From positions 2,610,501 through 2,674,500 of the forward strand of contig NZ_CP107811.1 of the NCBI RefSeq assembly GCF_036346105.1: a DNA stretch of 64,000 nucleotides. The letters run 5' to 3'. Positions 41,682 to 48,682 of this stretch are shown piece after piece. The translations under genes and the position numbers were made by a program. Under the pieces are notes generated by a model, which saw nothing but the letters and a program-made list of their open reading frames with translations, was not told the DNA's origin and did no database searches. The stretch comes from Streptomyces sp. NBC_00539 (GTDB lineage: Bacteria; Actinomycetota; Actinomycetes; Streptomycetales; Streptomycetaceae). Within the stretch, counting starts at the first letter, position 1, and each line of letters begins with the position of its first letter.

Positions 41682-41711
41682 CCTTGCCCGCCGGGTGTCC
41701 GGCGGGCAAGG
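41682..41711 (-). terminator. Terminator of the LpqW-like gene
   Basis: An 11-bp perfect stem (CCTTGCCCGCC with GGCGGGCAAGG) and 8-nt loop GGGTGTCC, about 160 nt past the stop. Confidence 0.7.
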
Positions 41712-41790
41712 CAATTGAGTCACATCTGAGCTTGTGACCCGTGGGTCAACCCGCTCGGCACCTCTGCGTCACCACTTCTTCCCCCTGTGT

Positions 41791-41823
41791 GCTCCTCCTG
41801 GGCTCCTCCTGGGCTCCTCCTGT
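41791..41823. repeat. GCTCCTCCTGG 11-nt tandem repeat
   Basis: Three consecutive copies, the last with one change, precede a partial fourth (GCTCTCCCGG). They lie 45 nt past the stop of the LpqW-like gene. On the minus strand the units read CCAGGAGGAGC. Confidence 0.85.
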
Positions 41824-41868
41824 GCTCTCCCGGGGTCCCCACGCTCCTCGGCCGGTTCTCGTTCCCCG

Positions 41869-44334
41869 CTACTTCTTGTTCTTCCCGCCGGGCGCGTCCG
41901 CCTTCTTCCATCCGATGTCCTGGAAGCGGGGGGTGCCGAGGCCGAAGGCGCCCGCGTTGACCAGGTTCGGCTTGACGGCCACCAGCTCCGGGCGCTGGTA
42001 GAGCGGGATGGACCCTGCGGCGGCCCAGATCCGGGCGTCCGCCTTGCGGATCAACTCGCGGGACTGGTCCTCGTCCAGCTCGCCCAGCGCCTGGTCGAAG
42101 AGCTGGTCGATGTGGTCGGTGCCCACGCGGGTGTAGTTCTGCTCCACGAGCAGCGACCCGTCGGCGGCCGGCGCCGGCTTGGCGAAGATGGGCCGGGCGT
42201 CGGTGGCGGGGTAGGCGGTCGCGGGCCAGGAGTAGAGGGCGAGGTCGTACTGGCCCGAGGCGATGTGGTCCTTGAAGAAGCTCTCGTCGGCGACCTTGGT
42301 CAGCTCGGTCTGGATGCCGACCTTCTGGAGCATCTGGGAGATCCGCTCGCCCACCGTGCGCAGGGCCTCCGAACCGGGGCCCGACGGGAGCACGAACCGC
42401 AGGGTCAGCGGCTTGCCGTCCTTGGCGAGCGGGGCGCCGGCCCGGTTCTGCTTGGCCGGTGCCGCCGGGGCGGGGCTGGCCGTCGCCGGGGCCTGGGCGG
42501 GATCCTTGGCGTCGGCTGAGTCCTTCGCGTCCGCGGCGTCGGCGGCGTCCTTGGCGTCCGCGCCCTCCTCGCCGTCCCGGGCCGCCGCGGCCCGCTTGGC
42601 GTCGTCCACGACCTTCGCCGCCTGGGCCAGCAGGGCCCGCTCCTGCTGGGCCGCGAGCGGCGCCGGGGCCAGCACCGGCGAGGGCCGGCCGGCGGCGTCC
42701 GGCGCGAAGCGGTCCGCGTCCGCGATCTCCCCGTCCGGGGCGTAGAGCCCCTCGGGCAGGCTCGCCTCGGCGGGCAGCATGCCCGCGCGGCGCAGGCCGC
42801 CGTGGGTCAGGTGGTCGCCGGGGCTGCCCGTCCGGGCCCGGCCGGCGCCCGCGGGCTTGTCGTCGCCGTTGCGGTCGTCCTGGCCCACGATGTACAGGCC
42901 GTCGTTGCCCGTGCCCGGCCCGGCGGGGGTCTTGCCGTCGTCCTTCGCGGTCCCCTCCTCGCCCTCCGGGCCCGCCTTGGCCGCCGGCTCCTTGATCTTC
43001 CCGCCCCGGTGCCACCCCGCGTCGGCGAGCAGCGCCTGCGCGGCCTGGGTGTCCTGGCCGCCGAGGGCGTCGCTGTTGTCGGCGTACGCACGCTGCCCGG
43101 CCAGCGCCAGGTGGCTGCCGACGGGCTTCGCGGGCAGTCCGAGCGGCTTGAGCACCGTCTCGGCGAGGGCCTTGCGGTCGATGGCCCGGGCCACCGCGCG
43201 CCGGACCCGCTCGTCGGACAGGGGCCCCGAGGCGCCGTTCATGGCCAGTTGCGTGTAGGCCGGCTCCAGGGACTTGCGGACGGTGAAGCCGCGCAGGGCC
43301 GCCTGCTCGTCGGCGTACTTCTTGGCCGCGTCCGCGTTCCTGGCCCGGCGCTCCTGCTCCTCCCGGGCCCGGTTCTCGTCGGCGCCGTAGGCGATCGCCC
43401 AGGACGAGGTTGCCTCCGCGGCCGTCACCGAGGCGCCGGGCCCGTGGGCGCCGCCCGGGTCGCCCGCGTCCCGGTGGGCGAGCGCGATCCGGTCGACGCC
43501 CGCGCGGTCGATCTCCGCCAGGTCGAGCCGGCCCGCGGCGAGGGCGGCCGGGCGCTCGGAGCGGGGCACGGCGGTCAGGACGAGGCTGTCCAGCTTGGCC
43601 GGGCGGCCCCACCAGCGGGCGTTGCGGGTCAGCGCCGCGGTGCCGGTCTTCTTGTCGATGGTGCCGAGGTTGAAGGGTCCGGCGGTGACCTTGAGGGCGC
43701 CGCGCGCCCCCTCGTTGAAGGACTCGGGGGTGCCGGTGACCTGCTTCGGGTAGAGCGGGCTGAACAGCGAGCGCCAGTCGGTGTACGGCTTGGCGAAGGT
43801 GACCTTCACCTCCAGGTCGTTCTTGCCGCGCTCGATCTTCTCGATCCGGTCGTAACCCGCGTTGCGCGCGGTCCAGTACGCCGAGTCCTTGCCGTTCAGG
43901 GCCCGCCACTGGGCGACGAAGTCGGCGGCGCCGATCTCCCGGCCGTCGCTCCACACCGCCTGCTGGTTCAGCTTGTACAGCACGACCTGCTTGGGCTCCC
44001 GGGCGACGATCTCCGCCTTCTCCAGGTAGTCGGGATCGGCCACCGGCCGTCCCTTGTCGTCGAGCGTGAAGAGTTGCGGCAGCACCGCCCCGGCGATCCG
44101 GGACGTGGTGGCGTCGGCGTCGGCCTGGAAGGTGTTCAGGGTGTCCGGCAGGGTGTCGACGGCCCAGCGCAGCACCCCGCCGTCGGCGACCCGGTCGCGC
44201 GCCGTCGCCGCGATGTCCTGGCCGGCCGCGACCGGACCGCCCTCGTCTTCACCCGCGCCGCAGCCCGCGAGCAGCGGCAGTGCGAGGACTCCCGAGGTCA
44301 GGAGCGCCAAGGACCTGCGCCTTCTCTGGGTCAT
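41869..44334 (-). CDS. LpqW-like lipoprotein (SBP_bac_5 fold)
   Basis: The ATG at 44334 (MTQRRRRSLALLTSGVLALP) gives 821 residues. Lipobox LLAGC|GAG. It has the two lobes of a peptide-binding fold (QQAVWSDGREIGAADFVAQW; RRAVARAIDRKALAETVLKP; ASGQYDLALYSWPATAYPAT). A long low-complexity, Ala/Asp/Lys-rich insertion (GADAKDAADAADAKDSADAK) separates them. It is much longer than cassette binding proteins and has no permease genes nearby. Position beside typA matches M. tuberculosis LpqW (Rv1166), which modulates PIM/lipomannan synthesis. A similar non-transport role is inferred. Confidence 0.82.
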   Translation of the reverse strand: MTQRRRRSLALLTSGVLALPLLAGCGAGEDEGGPVAAGQDIAATARDRVADGGVLRWAVDTLPDTLNTFQADADATTSRIAGAVLPQLFTLDDKGRPVADPDYLEKAEIVAREPKQVVLYKLNQQAVWSDGREIGAADFVAQWRALNGKDSAYWTARNAGYDRIEKIERGKNDLEVKVTFAKPYTDWRSLFSPLYPKQVTGTPESFNEGARGALKVTAGPFNLGTIDKKTGTAALTRNARWWGRPAKLDSLVLTAVPRSERPAALAAGRLDLAEIDRAGVDRIALAHRDAGDPGGAHGPGASVTAAEATSSWAIAYGADENRAREEQERRARNADAAKKYADEQAALRGFTVRKSLEPAYTQLAMNGASGPLSDERVRRAVARAIDRKALAETVLKPLGLPAKPVGSHLALAGQRAYADNSDALGGQDTQAAQALLADAGWHRGGKIKEPAAKAGPEGEEGTAKDDGKTPAGPGTGNDGLYIVGQDDRNGDDKPAGAGRARTGSPGDHLTHGGLRRAGMLPAEASLPEGLYAPDGEIADADRFAPDAAGRPSPVLAPAPLAAQQERALLAQAAKVVDDAKRAAAARDGEEGADAKDAADAADAKDSADAKDPAQAPATASPAPAAPAKQNRAGAPLAKDGKPLTLRFVLPSGPGSEALRTVGERISQMLQKVGIQTELTKVADESFFKDHIASGQYDLALYSWPATAYPATDARPIFAKPAPAADGSLLVEQNYTRVGTDHIDQLFDQALGELDEDQSRELIRKADARIWAAAGSIPLYQRPELVAVKPNLVNAGAFGLGTPRFQDIGWKKADAPGGKNKK

Positions 44335-44713
44335 GGGTGGTACCTCCGGGGCGGGGCGTGGGGGTGAGCCTGAGCGTGGAGCTTGATCAATTTGGCGGTA
44401 TATGGAGCTGATCACACTGCGTGCGAAACCCACTGAAATCGACGGCGCTCCGAGTGCCCCGGAGGGGAACCGCGCCACGCCGCGAACCCCACCCGTGCGG
44501 ACCAATCCGGCTTGCGTCAGGGGGGTGATCGCAGCGATCGCCGCAGGAGCGTTCCCCCGTTCGAGGGATGAGAATGGGGGCAGGGAGGGGCGCACACATC
44601 GCGCCTGTGCGCCCGCAATCGCTGCACGTCCCTTCACAACGGGGGAAGGGAAGAGCGACACTCGCAGGCGCCCAGGAGCAATGCCACCGCACGCGCGGAA
44701 GTGAGGGCACCTC
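44335..44713. other. 379-nt divergent intergenic region between the LpqW-like gene and a small gene
   Basis: No further gene is supported. A TATACC hexamer on the minus strand (complement of 44397-44402), 63 nt before the LpqW-like start, is a possible -10 box without a clear -35. A 9-bp inverted repeat GGGCGCACA/TGTGCGCCC (44588-44596 and 44606-44614) may be an operator or hairpin. Confidence 0.5.
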
Positions 44714-44935
44714 ATGTCCCTGCAAGACGATTTGACCGCCGTACGACGGAACCTGAACGAGCTGGTCCGCTCGGTCGAGCGGCTGGAGCGCGACGTCGCC
44801 CGCCAGGGCCCGGCCGCCTCCGGGCCCGCCGGGAGGGAGGGCATGGTCACCGTCCCGGACACCCCGTACGACAGCTCGCTGTGGACGGATTCCGACGACG
44901 AGGGCCTCGGCGCCCGTGACCGCCGGGCGCCCTGA
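44714..44935 (+). CDS. Small coiled-coil hypothetical protein
   Basis: The protein has 73 residues and begins MSLQDDLTAVRRNLNELVRS, an amphipathic helix suited to a coiled coil (to about residue 32). A Gly/Pro linker and an acidic, aromatic segment follow (TPYDSSLWTDSDDEGLG). Codon bias is typical for the genome. There is no signal or membrane segment. It stands alone between the LpqW-like gene and sdhC, closed by a terminator. I do not recognise a family. Confidence 0.62.
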   Translation: MSLQDDLTAVRRNLNELVRSVERLERDVARQGPAASGPAGREGMVTVPDTPYDSSLWTDSDDEGLGARDRRAP

Positions 44936-44970
44936 CCCGGCATACTCCCCCGCACATCCACACCCCATCT

Positions 44971-45000
44971 GACCCGGCCGGCGCAGCGCGCGGCCGGGTC
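44971..45000 (+). terminator. Terminator before the succinate dehydrogenase operon
   Basis: A 10-bp stem GACCCGGCCG/CGGCCGGGTC with a 10-nt loop, 35 nt after the small gene. It ends 38 nt before the sdhC start, so the sdh promoter must lie within or upstream of it. Confidence 0.68.
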
Positions 45001-45038
45001 TCCTGGGCCACCCCTCATCACTCCACCCGGAGTCCCCC

Positions 45039-45875
45039 TTGGCCACAGGCACGGACTTGCCCCCATCCCACCGGCCCCCGCAGGCCGGCGGCGTCCACGG
45101 ACCCTTCCGGGCCGCGATCGCGGCCCCGCACCTGCGGACCGACCGGTGGTGGCTCTCGCCCGCCGGCACCGCGGCCGGACTGCTCGCCTTCATCGCGTAC
45201 TCGACCTGGCGGGCCTTCGCTAACGCCGACTACTACGCGGCCCCCTACGTCTCGCCCTTCTACTCCCCCTGCCTGGCGGAGAACTGCACGGTGATGCGCG
45301 GCGGGCCCAACCTGGACGTGTTCGGCAGCTGGTGGGGTCTGTCCCCCGCCCTGCTGATCCTGATCTTCCCGCTCGGCTTCCGGCTGACCTGCTACTACTA
45401 CCGCAAGGCCTACTACCGGGGCTTCTGGGCCTCGCCGCCCGCCTGCGCCGTCGCCGAGCCGCACTCCGCGTACACGGGCGAGACCCGGTTCCCGCTGATC
45501 CTGCAGAACCTGCACCGGTACTTCTTCTACGCGGCGCTGCCGGTCGCGGCGATCCTCACGTACGACACCGCGCTGACCTTCCGCAACGACCGCTACGAGT
45601 GGGGCCACATGGGCCTCGGCACGCTGGTGTTCCTCGTCAACATCGTGCTGATCTGGGCCTACACCCTCTCCTGCCACTCCTGCCGGCACATCATCGGCGG
45701 CCGTCTCAAGCACTTCTCCAAGCATCCCGTCCGCTACCGGCTGTGGGGCTGGGTGAGCCGGCTGAACGCCCGCCACATGCAGCTGGCCTGGGCGTCGCTG
45801 ATCAGCGTCGCCCTGTGCGACCTGTACGTCTACCTGGTGGCCAGCGGCGCCTTCACCGACCCGAGGATCTTCTGA
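45039..45875 (+). CDS. sdhC: Succinate dehydrogenase membrane anchor (type F, Sdh1-like)
   Basis: The TTG start is behind GGAG; 278 residues. About five transmembrane helices are present (AGTAAGLLAFIAYSTWRAF; LSPALLILIFPLGFRLTCYY; YFFYAALPVAAILTYDTALT; LVFLVNIVLIWAYTL; WASLISVALCDLYVYLVASG). It is a single large anchor like M. tuberculosis Rv0249c and unlike classical small SdhC/SdhD. Cys and His residues cluster at SCHSCRH (C212, H213, C215, H217), with another pair at C78/C83. A membrane Rieske-type [2Fe-2S] centre has been reported for mycobacterial Sdh1. These residues are candidates for such a ligand set. Confidence 0.88.
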   Translation: MATGTDLPPSHRPPQAGGVHGPFRAAIAAPHLRTDRWWLSPAGTAAGLLAFIAYSTWRAFANADYYAAPYVSPFYSPCLAENCTVMRGGPNLDVFGSWWGLSPALLILIFPLGFRLTCYYYRKAYYRGFWASPPACAVAEPHSAYTGETRFPLILQNLHRYFFYAALPVAAILTYDTALTFRNDRYEWGHMGLGTLVFLVNIVLIWAYTLSCHSCRHIIGGRLKHFSKHPVRYRLWGWVSRLNARHMQLAWASLISVALCDLYVYLVASGAFTDPRIF

Positions 45876-45876
45876 C

Positions 45877-47811
45877 ATGGCTCAAGTCGACCGGCAGCAG
45901 TGGGACGTGGTCGTGGTCGGCGCGGGCGGCGCCGGGCTGCGGGCCGCGATCGAGGCCCGCGAACGCGGCGCCCGTACGGCGGTGATCTGCAAGTCCCTCT
46001 TCGGCAAGGCCCACACGGTGATGGCCGAGGGCGGGATCGCCGCCTCCATGGGCAACGTCAACGAGGGCGACAACTGGCAGGTGCACTTCCGCGACACCAT
46101 GCGCGGGGGCAAGTTCCTCAACCAGTGGCGCATGGCGGAGCTGCACGCGAAGGAGGCGCCCGACCGGGTCTGGGAGCTGGAGACCTGGGGTGCCCTGTTC
46201 GACCGGACTCCGGACGGGAAGATCTCGCAGCGCAACTTCGGCGGCCACGAGTACCCGCGCCTCGCCCACGTCGGGGACCGCACCGGCCTGGAGCTGATCC
46301 GCACCCTCCAGCAGAAGATCGTGGCACTCCAGCAGGAGGACTTCAAGGAGTACGGGGACTACGAGGCCCGGCTCAAGGTCTTCCAGGAGTGCACGGTCAC
46401 GAGGGTCTTGAAGAGCGGGTCCGCCGGCGGCTCCGACGCGGGTGCGGAGCCGAGGGTCTCGGGGGTCTTCTGCTACGAGCGCGAGACGGGCCGGTTCTTC
46501 GTACTGGAGGCCCCGGCGGTGGTGCTGGCCACGGGCGGGATCGGCAAGTCCTTCAAGACGACCTCCAACTCCTGGGAGTACACCGGCGACGGCCACGCGC
46601 TGGCCCTGCTCGCCGGGGCGCCGCTGGTGAACATGGAGTTCGTGCAGTTCCACCCGACCGGAATGGTCTGGCCGCCCTCGGTGAAGGGCATCCTCGTCAC
46701 CGAGTCGGTGCGCGGCGACGGCGGGGTGCTGCGCAACAGCGAGGGCAAGCGGTTCATGTTCGACTACATCCCGGACGTCTTCAAGGAGAAGTACGCGCAG
46801 ACCGAGGACGAGGGCGACCGCTGGTACGAGGACCCGGACAACAACCGGCGCCCGCCCGAGCTGCTGCCGCGCGACGAGGTGGCGCGTGCCATCAACTCCG
46901 AGGTCAAGGCCGGGCGCGGGTCACCGCACGGCGGGGTGTTCCTGGACGTGTCCACGCGGATGCCGGCCGAGACCATCAAGCGGCGGCTGCCCTCGATGTA
47001 CCACCAGTTCAAGGAGCTGGCGGACGTGGACATCACCGCGGAGGCGATGGAGGTCGGCCCGACCTGCCACTACGTGATGGGCGGGATCGCGGTGGAGTCG
47101 GACACCGCCGCCACCCCGGGCGTGCCGGGGCTGTTCGCGGCCGGTGAGGTGGCGGGCGGCATGCACGGCTCGAACCGGCTGGGCGGCAACTCCCTCTCCG
47201 ACCTGCTGGTGTTCGGCCGACGGGCGGGGCTGCACGCGGCGCAGTACGCCTCCGCACTGGCCGCTCCCCCGGCCGTCTCCCAGGCGGAGGTGGACGCGGC
47301 GGCCGCGGAGGCGCTGGCCCCCTTCCACGCCGACGAGGGCGCGGAGAACCCGTACACGCTCCACCAGGAGCTCCAGACGGCCATGAACGACCTGGTCGGC
47401 ATCATCCGCCGCGAGGCGGAGATGGCCGAGGCGCTGGAGCGGCTGCGCGGGCTGCGGGCGCGGGCCGCCCGGGCCGGGGTCGAGGGCCACCGCCAGTTCA
47501 ACCCGGGCTGGCACCTGTCGCTGGACCTGCGGAACATGCTGCTGGTCAGCGAGTGCGTGGCACGGGCCGCCCTGGAGCGCACGGAGAGCCGTGGCGGCCA
47601 CACCCGCGAGGACTGCCCGTCGATGGAGCGGGACTGGCGGCCGGTGAACCTGCTGTGCCGGCTCGTGGAACCCGCGGCCGGCGACGGCCCGGACGCGGAC
47701 CGGATCCGCCTGGAGCGGACCCGTACCGAACCCATCCGCCCTGATCTGCTCGCCCTCTTCGAAAAGGACGAGCTGGCCAAGTACCTCGCCGAAGAGGAGC
47801 TCTACGAGTGA
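45877..47811 (+). CDS. sdhA: Succinate dehydrogenase flavoprotein subunit
   Basis: The protein has 644 residues, 1 nt after sdhC. FAD site VVVVGAGGAGLRAAIEARER; the His that would carry covalent FAD is His46 in GKAHTVMAEGG. Substrate-site residues are in HPTGMVWPPSVKGILVTESV and in SNRLGGNSLSDLLVFGRRAG. The C-terminal capping region is ordinary for the Sdh1 type. It oxidises succinate to fumarate at the cytosolic face, passing electrons to SdhB. Confidence 0.95.
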   Translation: MAQVDRQQWDVVVVGAGGAGLRAAIEARERGARTAVICKSLFGKAHTVMAEGGIAASMGNVNEGDNWQVHFRDTMRGGKFLNQWRMAELHAKEAPDRVWELETWGALFDRTPDGKISQRNFGGHEYPRLAHVGDRTGLELIRTLQQKIVALQQEDFKEYGDYEARLKVFQECTVTRVLKSGSAGGSDAGAEPRVSGVFCYERETGRFFVLEAPAVVLATGGIGKSFKTTSNSWEYTGDGHALALLAGAPLVNMEFVQFHPTGMVWPPSVKGILVTESVRGDGGVLRNSEGKRFMFDYIPDVFKEKYAQTEDEGDRWYEDPDNNRRPPELLPRDEVARAINSEVKAGRGSPHGGVFLDVSTRMPAETIKRRLPSMYHQFKELADVDITAEAMEVGPTCHYVMGGIAVESDTAATPGVPGLFAAGEVAGGMHGSNRLGGNSLSDLLVFGRRAGLHAAQYASALAAPPAVSQAEVDAAAAEALAPFHADEGAENPYTLHQELQTAMNDLVGIIRREAEMAEALERLRGLRARAARAGVEGHRQFNPGWHLSLDLRNMLLVSECVARAALERTESRGGHTREDCPSMERDWRPVNLLCRLVEPAAGDGPDADRIRLERTRTEPIRPDLLALFEKDELAKYLAEEELYE

Positions 47812-48581
47812 CTACCTACGACGCCCGCTTCCGGATCTGGCGGGGCGACGCGGAGGGCGGTGGGCTGCGGGACTTCACCGTCGCGGTGAACGACGGCGAG
47901 GTGGTGCTGGACATCGTCCACCGCTTGCAGGCCACGCAGGCCTCGGACCTCGCCGTCCGCTGGAACTGCAAGGCGGGCAAGTGCGGCTCGTGCAGCGCGG
48001 AGGTCAACGGCCGGCCGCGGCTGATGTGCATGACCCGCATGTCCACCTTCTCGCGGGAGGAGACCATCACGGTGACCCCCCTGCGGGCCTTCCCGGTGAT
48101 CCGCGACCTGGTGACGGACGTGTCCTTCAACTACTCCAAGGCGCGGGAGGTGCCGGCCTTCGTGCCGCCGCCCGGGGTCGCGGCGGGCGCGTACCGGATG
48201 CAGCAGGTGGACGTGGAGCGCTCGCAGGAGTTCCGCAAGTGCATCGAGTGCTTCCTGTGCCAGGACACCTGCCATGTGGTGCGTGACCACGAGGAGAACA
48301 AGAGCGCGTTCGCCGGTCCGCGGTTCCTGATGCGGGTCGCGGAGCTGGACATGCATCCGCTGGACGCGGCCGCCGGGGAGGGCCTGGACCGCAAGCGCAC
48401 GGCGCAGGAGGAACACGGGCTGGGCTACTGCAACATCACCAAGTGCTGCACGGAGGTCTGCCCCGAGGGCATCAAGATCACCGACAATGCGCTGATCCCG
48501 CTGAAGGAGCGGGTGGTGGACCGCAAGTACGACCCGCTGGTGTGGCTGGGGAACAAGATCCGCCGGCGCTCGGAGGCTTAG
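47808..48581 (+). CDS. sdhB: Succinate dehydrogenase iron-sulfur subunit
   Basis: The protein has 257 residues and a GTG start overlapping the sdhA stop (GTGA). Plant-type [2Fe-2S] motif CKAGKCGSCSAEVNGRPRLM followed by Cys; the second centre CIECFLCQDTC and the third CNITKCCTEVCPEGI supply the [4Fe-4S] and [3Fe-4S] ligands. It relays electrons from FAD to quinone near the anchor. The full operon is C-A-B. Confidence 0.95.
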   Translation: MTTYDARFRIWRGDAEGGGLRDFTVAVNDGEVVLDIVHRLQATQASDLAVRWNCKAGKCGSCSAEVNGRPRLMCMTRMSTFSREETITVTPLRAFPVIRDLVTDVSFNYSKAREVPAFVPPPGVAAGAYRMQQVDVERSQEFRKCIECFLCQDTCHVVRDHEENKSAFAGPRFLMRVAELDMHPLDAAAGEGLDRKRTAQEEHGLGYCNITKCCTEVCPEGIKITDNALIPLKERVVDRKYDPLVWLGNKIRRRSEA

Positions 48582-48608
48582 CACCCCGCTGTTCCCTCCA
48601 CCGGACAC

Positions 48609-48651
48609 GGTGCCCCCCGGGGACGTCATCGACGTGGCGCCGGGGGGCACC
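48609..48651. terminator. Terminator after sdhB (convergent with the SpoIIE gene)
   Basis: A 12-bp perfect stem GGTGCCCCCCGG/CCGGGGGGCACC (48609-48620 with 48640-48651) and a 19-nt loop containing a further ACGT/ACGT pairing. Confidence 0.8.
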
Positions 48652-48682
48652 CGCGGTGCGGGCGGGGGTCACCCGTGCCCGC

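Larger units (their letters stand above)
41442..41868. other. 427-nt intergenic region between typA and the LpqW-like gene
   Basis: No gene is supported. It contains an LpqW-side repeat and a strong hairpin (both listed). The typA promoter should lie at about 41460-41640, but I could not assign its elements. Confidence 0.55.
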
